Assembly: GCA_020633435.1 (NCBI GenBank)
Contig: JACKDP010000003.1
Coordinates: forward strand, 558,001-622,000
Reading direction: 5' to 3'
DNA: 64,000 nt
Origin: Myxococcales bacterium
GTDB lineage: Bacteria; Myxococcota_A; Bradymonadia; UBA7976; UBA1532
The translations under genes and the position numbers were made by a program. The notes beneath the pieces are model-generated. The model did not search any database and was not told the DNA's origin. It saw only the letters and a list, made by a program, of their open reading frames with translations. Each line of letters begins with the position of its first letter. The stretch's first letter is position 1. Of this stretch, positions 16,609 to 26,981 are shown one piece after another.

Positions 16609-17050
16609 GCTCGCGCCGGTCCGTCTTCTCCCGCTCGGCCTGCCGCTTGTCGTACTGGCGCTTGCCCTTGCCCAGCCCGAACTCCAGCTTGGCCCAGCCA
16701 TCCTTGAAGTAGAGCTCGATGGGCACGGCCGAGAAGCCCTGCAGCCGAATGCGGTCGTGCAGGCGATCGATCTCGGCGCGGTGCAGCAGCAGGCGGCGGC
16801 GCCGGCGCGGCTCGTGGTTGAAGCGGTTGCCCTGCAGGAACTCCGGGATGTACGCGCCGATGAGCCAGGCCTGGCCGAACTCCACCTGCACGTAGGCGCC
16901 CTCGGCGATGTTCGCCTGGCCCAGCCGCAGGCTCTTCACCTCGGTGCCGCTGAGCTGCAGGCCCGCCTCGAACGTGGACTCGATCTCGTAGTCGAAGCGG
17001 GCGCGCCGGTTGCGAGCGATGGGGACGCGGGTGTCCTTCTTCGTCGTCAT
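16598..17050 (-). CDS. smpB: SsrA (tmRNA)-binding protein SmpB
   Basis: 150 residues, standard length. SmpB carries tmRNA to stalled ribosomes for trans-translation. Family blocks: ARNRRARFDYEIESTFEAGL at the N-terminus, LSGTEVKSLR, NIAEGAYVQVE, LLLHRAEIDRL and the basic C-terminal tail GLGKGKRQYDKRQAEREK that enters the decoding site. The tmRNA gene itself is not in the window; the RNA gene next door is RNase P RNA. The downstream EEP gene overlaps its last codons. Confidence 0.96.
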   Translation of the reverse strand: MTTKKDTRVPIARNRRARFDYEIESTFEAGLQLSGTEVKSLRLGQANIAEGAYVQVEFGQAWLIGAYIPEFLQGNRFNHEPRRRRRLLLHRAEIDRLHDRIRLQGFSAVPIELYFKDGWAKLEFGLGKGKRQYDKRQAEREKTDRRERDW

Positions 17051-17096
17051 CTCGCCTCCGGCGTGGTCCCCCGCGGGGGACGCACAGAAGAAAGGT

Positions 17097-17122
17097 GGCG
17101 GGCCCTGTCGCCAGGACCCGCC
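17097..17122 (-). terminator. Intrinsic terminator of the RNase P RNA gene
   Basis: Read on the minus strand, a GC stem GGCGGG-t-CCTG, loop GCGA, CAGG-g-CCCGCC is followed at once by ACCTTTCTTCT. Stem plus pyrimidine/T tract directly after the rnpB 3' end fits Rho-independent termination. Confidence 0.7.
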
Positions 17123-17127
17123 GAGAG

Positions 17128-17512
<385 letters not shown>

Positions 17513-17532
17513 CCCTCCCAACCACGCCGCCG

Positions 17533-18264
17533 CTACTCGGCGGCCGCCTCGGCGTCGCCGCTGTCGGCGAACACCAGCAGGCGCTGACAGTTGTTGCAGG
17601 CCTCCAGGCTCTCCCCCTTCTGCAGGCGGATGTAGACCTGAGGCGGCACGGCCATGTTGCAGGCCCCGCAGTTGCCCGTGAGCACCTGGGCGACGGCGAG
17701 GCCGTTGCGGCCGCGCGAGATGCGATCGTAGCGCGCCAGCAGGGGCTTCTCGATGCGCTCGCGCACCTCGGCCCGCCGGGCGTTGTGCTGGGAGGCCGAG
17801 GCCTCCTTCGCGGCCAGCCGCTCGGCCAGCTCGTCCTCGAGGGCCTTCATCTGGCCCGCCAGGGCGTCGCGCTCGGCGAGCTTCTTGCGGTGGTCGGTCT
17901 CCACCTCTTCGAGCTCGCCCAGGAGCTTCACCAGCTCCTCCGTGCGCTTCTGGTTGTTGCGCCGCGCGGTCTCCAGCTCCTTGTTGAGGGCCGTGAGCTC
18001 CCGCTGGGAGGAGATGGTCCCGAGCCGCGCGCGGCCCCGGCGGTTGTCGTCCTCGATGGACTTCAACTCGTTCTCCTTCTCCTCGCAGAACTCCCGGGTC
18101 TCGGCGATGCGGAGCGCGCGCTCCTTGAGGATGCCCTCGAAGACCTGCAGGCTCTCGGCGTTCTCGGCGCGGAGCTTCTCCAGGGTCGCGCGGGCCTCCC
18201 GGGTCTCCCGGAGCTCATCGTCCAGCCGCTGGAGCTCTACCAGCAGCGCGAGCGTGTCTTTCAA
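17533..18264 (-). CDS. C4-type zinc-ribbon, coiled-coil protein (COG1579 family)
   Basis: 243 residues. Residues 1-175 form a long charged coiled coil (DTLALLVELQRLDDELRETR onward; ELTALNKELETARRNNQKR). The C-terminal domain has a zinc ribbon with two CxxC pairs, GNCGACNM near 195 and EACNNCQRLL near 223. This is the widespread COG1579 family, thought to contact RNA or nucleic acid; its exact role is uncertain. Placement between a tRNA gene and rnpB, all on one strand, is at least consistent with an RNA-related role. The end is rich in Ala/Glu. Confidence 0.85.
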   Translation of the reverse strand: MKDTLALLVELQRLDDELRETREARATLEKLRAENAESLQVFEGILKERALRIAETREFCEEKENELKSIEDDNRRGRARLGTISSQRELTALNKELETARRNNQKRTEELVKLLGELEEVETDHRKKLAERDALAGQMKALEDELAERLAAKEASASQHNARRAEVRERIEKPLLARYDRISRGRNGLAVAQVLTGNCGACNMAVPPQVYIRLQKGESLEACNNCQRLLVFADSGDAEAAAE

Positions 18265-18295
18265 TCGAGCCTCCTCAGTCCTGCTCCGGTGGCGG

Positions 18296-18371
18296 TGGTG
18301 GGCCCACCAGGGTTCGAACCTGGGACCAACCGGTTATGAGCCGGCAGCTCTGACCGCTGAGCTATGAGCCC
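18296..18371 (-). tRNA. tRNA with CAU anticodon (elongator tRNA-Met or tRNA-Ile2)
   Basis: 76 nt including an encoded CCA at 18296-18298. Acceptor GGGCTCA pairs with TGGGCCC through one G-U. The D arm holds TAGCTCAG, the anticodon loop is CTCATAA with CAT at 18336-18338, and the T arm has GGTTCGAAC. The strong 7-bp acceptor pairing and the CCGG/CCGG anticodon stem exclude initiator tRNA, which lacks the first pair and has three G-C pairs below the loop. Whether the C is modified to lysidine (Ile2) cannot be read from DNA. Confidence 0.93.
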
Positions 18372-18401
18372 TCTCGGCGCCCGGGCGCATCAGGGCCATG
18401 G

Positions 18402-18430
18402 AGACTAGCAGGAAGGGTCTGGATTGCCTA
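18402..18430 (-). promoter_or_regulatory. Candidate sigma70 promoter for the CAU tRNA
   Basis: On the minus strand, TAGGCA (18425-18430), 17 bases, then TAGTCT (18402-18407) with an extended -10 TGC. It lies 30 bases upstream of the mature tRNA 5' end, so the tRNA can be made independently of rpoD. Confidence 0.45.
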
Positions 18431-18511
18431 GCCGCTTCGCGCAAGGGCGGATGCCCGGGGGCGGGGCTCGGCGAGGGCGCGCGCGGGGGGCGCGCGGCGG
18501 GGGGCCGGGGA

Positions 18512-20254
<1,743 letters not shown>

Positions 20255-22237
20255 CTAGTTCGCTCCCTCGGCGGGTGTCTGCGTCGTCGGCGTGCTCAGG
20301 CGGCGGGTGATCAAGGTCAGCCGGCGGTTGACTTCGGCGAGCTCGGAGCTGAGCTCTTGACCCGGCGTTGAACCCAGACGCCTGAGGATGTCTTTGCGCT
20401 GTCGCTTCCAGTGGCCATGCTCCAGCCGGAGCACGGCGTCGTGGAGGGCGCGGCGTGCGTGCGTACGATCCAGTCCCGAAGGCCTCGCCTGTCGTTCCCG
20501 CCAGAATGCGACCACCTGGGCGTCGGGAAACTCGCGTAGCAAACGGTCCTCATCCAGCACTGCGTCGCTCTCGACCTCGCGGCAAAGGCGCACAAGGAAA
20601 TCAGCAAGTCCCTCGTGCGTCAAGTACTTGTGCCCTTCCCGTCGCACGAGGTCCACCGCGAGATCTGGGAAATCTGCAATGTATTCGGCTAGTTCGCGCT
20701 CGTAGCGCGGGAGCTTCGGCATGGGCTTGACGGGGGGGGCCGCGGGCGGGGCGTCCGGTCCGTCAGACAGATCCATGAAAGCGCCGGCCTCGTCATCCTC
20801 CCACATGGGCGGGGGCTCGTCGGGCGGGGGCGCGGCCAGGAAGTCGGGCGGGGGCGCGGGCACGAACGCCGGCGGGGGGGCGGGCGCGCGGGGCGTCGGC
20901 GCGGGGGCCGGGGCCGCCTCCTGGATGGCCCGATCCACGAAGTCGAGGGGGACGCCGAGGGTCGACGCGACCTGCTGGCGATACAGATCCCGGGTGAGGG
21001 GATCCTGCAGCAGCCGCAGCGCCGGGGCGAGGGCCCGCAGCCCCTCGGCCCGGCCCAGGGCGTCGGCCGGGCGGGCCGCCGCCTCGCGCTCGATGTAGAG
21101 ATCGAGGAGCGGCCGGGCCGCGGCGAGCAGGGTGCGAAACGCGTCGGCGCCGTGCTCGCGCACATAGGAGTCGGGATCGTGCCCGCCAGTCAGCAGCACG
21201 GCCCGCGGCTGGATGCCCTCCTCCAGGAAGGGCAGCAGGCTGGCGAAGGCCGCCTTGGCGCCCGCCGCGTCGCCGTCCATCACGCAGATCACCTGCTCGG
21301 ACAGCCGCTTGACCAGGCGCACCTGCCGCGTGGTGAGGGCGGTGCCCATGGCGGCGACGGTGCCGGGGAAGCCCGCCTGCCAGAGCGCCACCACGTCCAG
21401 GTTGCCCTCGCAGAGGATGACGCGGCCGGCCCGGCGCGCGGTGCTGCGGGCGGTGAAGGCCCCGTAGAGCTGGTCCCCCTTGGTGAAGACGGGCGTCTCG
21501 GGGGAGTTGACGTACTTGGCCGCCTTGGCCTTGGCGTCGAGCACGCGGCCGCTGTAGCCCGTCACCTGGCCGCGGACGTCCACCACCGGGCACATCAGCC
21601 GCCGGCGGAACCGCAGGTAGTGGCCCTGGAGCGGGGCGCTCGGATCGGGGCCGGTGTCGGGCACCAGCAGCAGCCCCAGCGCCACCAGATCGGCCAGGGC
21701 GACGTCGGTGGTGGCCAGGAACCGCTGGAAGCGCGCGGCGTCGCCGTCGGCGTAGCCCAGGCGGAAGGCCCGGGCCGTGTCGGGGGTGAAGCCGCGGCCC
21801 GTGAGGTAGCGCTGGGCCGGCTCGCCGGCGGGGCTGAAGAGGGTGTCGGTGTAGTAGGTGGTGACGGCGTCCTGGGCCGCGAACAGGCGCTCGGCCTCGG
21901 ACCGCTGCCGCTCGCGCTCCGCCCGGCGAGCCGGCGGCTCGGGGCGCTCCTCGGGCACCATGACCCCCACCTCGGCCGCGAGCTCGCGCACGGCCTCGGG
22001 GAAGCTGCGCCCGTGCTGCTCCATCAGGAAGCGCACCGCGTCGCCGTGGGCGCCGCAGCCGAAGCAGTGGTACGTCCGGCGGACGGGGGAGACGCTGAAG
22101 GAGGGGGACTTCTCGTCGTGGAACGGGCACAGACCCATGAAGCCGGCGCCGGCCTTGCGCAGCTTGACCTGGCGGCCGACCAGCTTCACCAGGTCGACGC
22201 GCTCCAGGATCTCGGCGATGGTCTGTTCAGGGATCAA
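20255..22237 (-). CDS. dnaG: DNA primase DnaG
   Basis: 660 residues. The N-terminal CHC2 zinc finger shows LCPFHDEKSPSFSVSP and TYHCFGCG (about 37-63). The primase core contains RYLTGRGFTPDTARAFRLGY and YSGRVLDAKAKAAKYVNSPE. The TOPRIM part has VILCEGNLDVVALW and the metal-binding CVMDGDAAG near 310. A Pro/Ala-rich linker (about 440-510) separates the core from the C-terminal helicase-binding domain. The linker is longer than in E. coli. Base composition near the 3' end (20300-20700) is visibly less GC-rich than the rest of the gene. Confidence 0.96.
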   Translation of the reverse strand: MIPEQTIAEILERVDLVKLVGRQVKLRKAGAGFMGLCPFHDEKSPSFSVSPVRRTYHCFGCGAHGDAVRFLMEQHGRSFPEAVRELAAEVGVMVPEERPEPPARRAERERQRSEAERLFAAQDAVTTYYTDTLFSPAGEPAQRYLTGRGFTPDTARAFRLGYADGDAARFQRFLATTDVALADLVALGLLLVPDTGPDPSAPLQGHYLRFRRRLMCPVVDVRGQVTGYSGRVLDAKAKAAKYVNSPETPVFTKGDQLYGAFTARSTARRAGRVILCEGNLDVVALWQAGFPGTVAAMGTALTTRQVRLVKRLSEQVICVMDGDAAGAKAAFASLLPFLEEGIQPRAVLLTGGHDPDSYVREHGADAFRTLLAAARPLLDLYIEREAAARPADALGRAEGLRALAPALRLLQDPLTRDLYRQQVASTLGVPLDFVDRAIQEAAPAPAPTPRAPAPPPAFVPAPPPDFLAAPPPDEPPPMWEDDEAGAFMDLSDGPDAPPAAPPVKPMPKLPRYERELAEYIADFPDLAVDLVRREGHKYLTHEGLADFLVRLCREVESDAVLDEDRLLREFPDAQVVAFWRERQARPSGLDRTHARRALHDAVLRLEHGHWKRQRKDILRRLGSTPGQELSSELAEVNRRLTLITRRLSTPTTQTPAEGAN

Positions 22238-22283
22238 GCCCGGGGCACCTCCCGGCGCAGGACGGCGGTGGGCACCGCCGGCC

Positions 22284-23243
22284 TCAGTCCTCCAGATAGT
22301 ACTCCTGCCGGTCGATCCGGTGGCCCTTGAAGTAGGCCCGGAACTTGTCCAGCAGCTCCTTGGAGGTGCGGTGCAGGGGGATCTGGATGAACGGCCGCAG
22401 CTCGCGCCGCTCCACCCCCGCCTTGAAGATGTCCACCCGCTCGCCGTTGGCCGTGCCCCACCACTTCGCCCGGATGATGGCGTTCTGGAAGTACTCCTCC
22501 TCGGGGGGGAGCGCCTTCACGAAGCGGCGGATCCAGGTCAGGTCGCGGTCGTGGAACAGGCCCCGGAGGCCCGAGCGCGTGCGCACGTCGGGGTTGTCCT
22601 CGTCGGCCAGGATCTCGAGCAGCGGATCGAGGCAGGACGGGTGGGTGAAGTCCACCTCGACCTCGAAGTCCAGGTGGACCTTCTCGACGTTGATGCCCTT
22701 GAAGTCCTGGATGCGCGACGTGGAGCCCGACAGCCAGTTGACCACGCGGAAGAAGAGGGACCAGACGTCCTCCAGCGCCATGGCGTGGGGGTAGTCGGCC
22801 TCCTGATCCTCGCAGAAGAAGTACAGGTTGCGGCTCGGCCCGCGGTGGAACCGGCAGCCGCCCGTGTCGTTGGAGCGGAAGCCGTAGAGCGCGCGCGGGG
22901 AGCGGGCGATGAGGCCCACGGCCTCCTTGACCTCGCGATCCTCGAACAGGCTCAGATCGTCGGCGAACGTGTAGAAGTTGGTGTCGACGTCGCGCAGCTC
23001 GATCACGCCGCCCTGATCATCGTCGTCGATGGTGAAGAGCAGCGAGTTCTCGGCCCAGGGCGTCGCGACGTCGTCCCCGATGTAGTAGAGCCCGCCGTCC
23101 TCTTCGGTGAACTCCATCTTCTCCTCCTGGAGGAACTCGCGGATGCGCTTCGCCCACTCGGAGAAGTCGAGGTCCTTGGGATCGACGACGTAGAATTCCA
23201 TGGGTCCCTCACCGGCAGGCCCGTGGGCGAGGCGGTCGGACAT
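22284..23243 (-). CDS. Acidic cytoplasmic protein of unknown function upstream of dnaG
   Basis: 319 residues from the ATG at 23243. An internal ATG at 23201 (MEFYVVDPKDLDF) is an equally good start and would give 305 residues. There is no signal peptide or membrane helix. The protein is rich in Asp/Glu and aromatic residues (YYIGDDVATPWAENSLLF, RNLYFFCEDQEADYPHAM, AIIRAKWWGTANGERVDIF). The beginning looks alpha/beta; no catalytic motif is evident. I do not recognise a family. It lies 46 bases before dnaG on the same strand, in the place rpsU occupies elsewhere. Confidence 0.75.
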   Translation of the reverse strand: MSDRLAHGPAGEGPMEFYVVDPKDLDFSEWAKRIREFLQEEKMEFTEEDGGLYYIGDDVATPWAENSLLFTIDDDDQGGVIELRDVDTNFYTFADDLSLFEDREVKEAVGLIARSPRALYGFRSNDTGGCRFHRGPSRNLYFFCEDQEADYPHAMALEDVWSLFFRVVNWLSGSTSRIQDFKGINVEKVHLDFEVEVDFTHPSCLDPLLEILADEDNPDVRTRSGLRGLFHDRDLTWIRRFVKALPPEEEYFQNAIIRAKWWGTANGERVDIFKAGVERRELRPFIQIPLHRTSKELLDKFRAYFKGHRIDRQEYYLED

Positions 23244-23317
23244 GCCTCTGCCCAGATCGGGGGCGCCAGAGCCTACTGGCGCCGAGGCCGGACGTCAAGT
23301 GGGCGCCGGGGGCCGCC

Positions 23318-24322
23318 TCAGGTGACCGAGACGTAGCCGTTCTGGATCAGGTAGAGCAGGTCCTGCCACGTCTCCAGGTCGCTGGCGTCGCTATGATCGA
23401 GCACCAGGCCCACCTGGCGGTGGTTGATGACCACCTGGAGGGTGTCGAGGGCCTCGGCCGACAGGGACGACAGCCGGGCCTCCAGGGGCACGTTCAGGCT
23501 GAGGTGCTGCTCGCGCTGGGGCAGGTGCCCCTCGTAGCGCCGCAGCTCGTCGATCTGGCGCACGCCGTCCACCAGGAGCTGGCGGGTGCTGCCGCTGATC
23601 TCCTGCTGGAAGGACGGGGCCGGGTTCAGGGCGTCCATGCGGAAGACGCCGTGGCTCCAGGCCAGCATGCGCACGAAGCACTTGAGGGGCGGCACGTCCA
23701 TCAGCATCGACTCGCCGGCCCGGCTGGGGTCGGCGATGGTCGCGAAGTAGACGTTGCCCTCGCGGAAGAAGATGCGCCCGTCGCGGCCGGCGTCGTCCGT
23801 CAGCACCAGCACGCCGGTGCGCCCGCTGCCGTGGAAGAGCTCCACCAGATCGGGGACGGTGACGTCGTCGTCGGGGAAGCGGCCCGACATGCCCTGGCCG
23901 CGCTCCACCGTCTGCCGGATGGGCGGCGTCATGCGGTCGAGGCGGGCGTCGCCGTCCGGGGGCGGCGGCTCGGCGGGGGCGCCGGACGTCCGCGTGGCCG
24001 GGCGCTGGCTGGTGGGGCCGTCGTCCAGCCGCAGCAGCTCCATGATGGAGGTGCCCACCAGGACCTTGTCGCCCACCTTCAGCCGGGCCACGGTCACCCG
24101 CTCGCCGTTCACGAAGGTGCCGTTGGTGCTCTTGAGGTCCTGCACCACGATCTGACCGTGGTAGGTCGCGATCTTCGCGTGCCGGCGCGAGACCATGTCC
24201 TCGTCGAGGACCATGTCGAACTCGCTGCCGCGCCCCACCACCATCTCGCGGTTCGGCCGCAGGGGGAACTGACCCCCCTTGTACTTGCCCGCGATGAACC
24301 TCAGTGCGTAGGTCGCCGCCAC
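23318..24322 (-). CDS. FHA domain protein with C-terminal DUF4388 (PATAN-like) domain
   Basis: 334 residues from a GTG at 24322; the upstream in-frame part is Pro/Gly-rich and runs into the divergent promoter region. Residues 1-100 form a forkhead-associated domain that binds phosphothreonine: VGRGSEFDMVLDEDMVSRRH and LKSTNGTFVNGERV are the signature loops. After a Pro-rich linker, residues 150-290 are a DUF4388 domain (LVELFHGSGRTGVLVLTDD, GRIFFREGNVYFA). That domain is common in Myxococcota signalling proteins. It probably links Ser/Thr phosphorylation to an unknown output. The Ser/Thr kinase at 14364 could supply the phosphoprotein partner. Confidence 0.87.
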   Translation of the reverse strand: MAATYALRFIAGKYKGGQFPLRPNREMVVGRGSEFDMVLDEDMVSRRHAKIATYHGQIVVQDLKSTNGTFVNGERVTVARLKVGDKVLVGTSIMELLRLDDGPTSQRPATRTSGAPAEPPPPDGDARLDRMTPPIRQTVERGQGMSGRFPDDDVTVPDLVELFHGSGRTGVLVLTDDAGRDGRIFFREGNVYFATIADPSRAGESMLMDVPPLKCFVRMLAWSHGVFRMDALNPAPSFQQEISGSTRQLLVDGVRQIDELRRYEGHLPQREQHLSLNVPLEARLSSLSAEALDTLQVVINHRQVGLVLDHSDASDLETWQDLLYLIQNGYVSVT

Positions 24323-24464
24323 GACTCGTATTCCGGACCGGTTGGAAGCCTTGGGGGTACCACGGCCACCGGTCGGCGGGCAAGCGGCACGGAGGGGTGA
24401 ACCCGGCACCGGGAGCCGGCATCGGACTGGATCTGCGGGACACCCCCGCGTATATCACCGCGTC

Positions 24465-24473
24465 TGCTATGAT
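24465..24473 (+). promoter_or_regulatory. Candidate extended -10 promoter for tatA
   Basis: TGCTATGAT is a perfect extended -10 element (TGn plus TATGAT) 41 bases before the tatA start codon. No good -35 hexamer is seen at 16-18 bases, as expected for extended -10 promoters. Confidence 0.45.
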
Positions 24474-24514
24474 CGCGGTCGACCATCCGGCCGTGGATGG
24501 CCGAAGGAGTCGCC

Positions 24515-24793
24515 ATGAACCAGCTCGATACGACGGTCCGCGAGGCGATCAGCATGCCGGGGGGCAGTGAGCTCCTGCTCATCCTGCTCATCGTGCTGGT
24601 CGTGTTCGGCCACAACCGCATCCCCCAGCTCGGCGAGGCGCTGGGCAAGGGGATCAAGAACTTCCGCAAGTCCTTCGCCAAGGACGAGAAGGAGACCCAG
24701 CCCACCGAGCGGGTCGTCCGCCAGATCCCGGAGGACCGGGAGGGCGACGTCGCCGAGCGCATCGAGAAGTCGGACCACAGCCACGTCGGCTGA
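24515..24793 (+). CDS. tatA: Sec-independent translocase subunit TatA
   Basis: 92 residues. The ATG at 24515 is chosen over one six codons upstream because AAGGAG lies at the right distance before it. Layout is typical: a short periplasmic N-terminus, one membrane helix (ELLLILLIVLVVFGH, about 18-33), a hinge and the amphipathic helix IPQLGEALGKGIKNFRKSF. A charged tail follows. TatA subunits form the pore for folded, cofactor-bearing proteins bearing twin-arginine signals. No tatB or tatC is nearby, so it is a stand-alone copy. TatA/TatE versus TatB is decided by the short length and lack of the TatB Pro/Glu pattern. Confidence 0.9.
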   Translation: MNQLDTTVREAISMPGGSELLLILLIVLVVFGHNRIPQLGEALGKGIKNFRKSFAKDEKETQPTERVVRQIPEDREGDVAERIEKSDHSHVG

Positions 24794-24950
24794 GGCGTCC
24801 GGCCGCCAGCTCCCCTGCATGCAGAGGCCCGGGATTGGCCGCGAGGCGGCGGATCCCGACGGGATGGGCGTTGCCTTCGGCGTGGTCGGGGGAGGGGGCG
24901 CGACGAGGCCGCTCAGGCCTGCAAGTCGCTGATCAGGCAAGGGAAACCGG

Positions 24951-24971
24951 CCGACGGGCGCCGGCCGTCGG
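24951..24971 (-). terminator. Possible terminator hairpin after the TSP3 repeat gene
   Basis: CCGACGG-loop-CCGTCGG, 7-bp perfect stem, 4 bases beyond the stop on the minus strand, followed by CCGGTTTCCCTT. The T tract is poor, so termination is uncertain. Confidence 0.35.
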
Positions 24972-24974
24972 GGC

Positions 24975-26156
<1,182 letters not shown>

Positions 26157-26331
26157 GGAAATCCCCTCGACCGTCGCCTTCGCGATGTAGGTGTAACTCC
26201 GACCCCGGCGCACATAAGCGCACCTTCAGGGCCGACTGTCGAGAGGAATCTTATGGTTGGGGGTGGAAATTTCTCGCAGCGGCGCTGCGGGCCGCCTCGC
26301 GCGATCGGCGAGGCGGCCGGGGGGCGGGGGC

Positions 26332-26970
26332 CTAGAGGAAGAACCGCCAGCCGAGCTGGACCGCGAGGGTGCCGACGGCGGTGTCCTCGAAGAGCGTCCG
26401 GTCATAGGCGGCCCAGCCGCCCTCGACCTCCAGGAGGAGCGCGCCGTAGTCGGTGTGCCACTCCCCGCCCAGGGCGCCGAACACGCCGTACTCCGTCGAC
26501 TTCTCGGTGTAGGTGCCGAAGTCCTGGCCGTCGGCCTCGCCGTCCATCGTGGTCTTCAGGAGCCAGGCCCGGCCGCCCAGGGTGGCGTACGGGCGGATGG
26601 TGCTGTCGAGGGGCAGGCGGTAGAGCAGGCCCAGGCTCAGCCGGAGCTGCTGCTGGTCGACGGTGTACGACGCCACGCCGTCGCCCGGCAGGCGCGGATC
26701 AGCGGGCAGGTCCCCCTCGCCGGTGGGCCCCGCCCACTGCCCGGCCAGGAAGAGCTCCAGCGACCGATCCAGGGCCGGCAGCAGCCAGCCGATCTCCAGC
26801 TCGACCGCCGGGCTCGTGCCCAGCTCGTTGAAAGGACTGGAGAAATCGGCCCCGACCTTCAGGCCGGCGACGATCCCGTTGGTGGAGAAGCCGCCCTGCT
26901 CGTAGAGCAGCGGCTCGGCCAGGGCCGGCCCGGCGGCGACGAGGGCGATGAGCCCCAGGGTGCGGTGCAT
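26332..26970 (-). CDS. Predicted outer-membrane beta-barrel protein
   Basis: 212 residues from the ATG at 26970, with AAGGAGG five bases before it; a GTG five codons earlier overlaps that site and is rejected. Signal peptide HRTLGLIALVAAGPALA. The mature chain has alternating strands ending in aromatic or Leu residues (AVELEIGWLLPAL, LRLSLGLLYRLPL, IRPYATLGGRAWLL, ALLLEVEGGWAAY). The terminal strand TLAVQLGWRFFL ends in Phe-Leu, as barrel proteins recognised by Bam do. About eight strands fit. It starts 11 bases after the large repeat lipoprotein and is probably co-transcribed with it. Confidence 0.75.
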   Translation of the reverse strand: MHRTLGLIALVAAGPALAEPLLYEQGGFSTNGIVAGLKVGADFSSPFNELGTSPAVELEIGWLLPALDRSLELFLAGQWAGPTGEGDLPADPRLPGDGVASYTVDQQQLRLSLGLLYRLPLDSTIRPYATLGGRAWLLKTTMDGEADGQDFGTYTEKSTEYGVFGALGGEWHTDYGALLLEVEGGWAAYDRTLFEDTAVGTLAVQLGWRFFL

Positions 26971-26981
26971 GCGGGCCTCCT

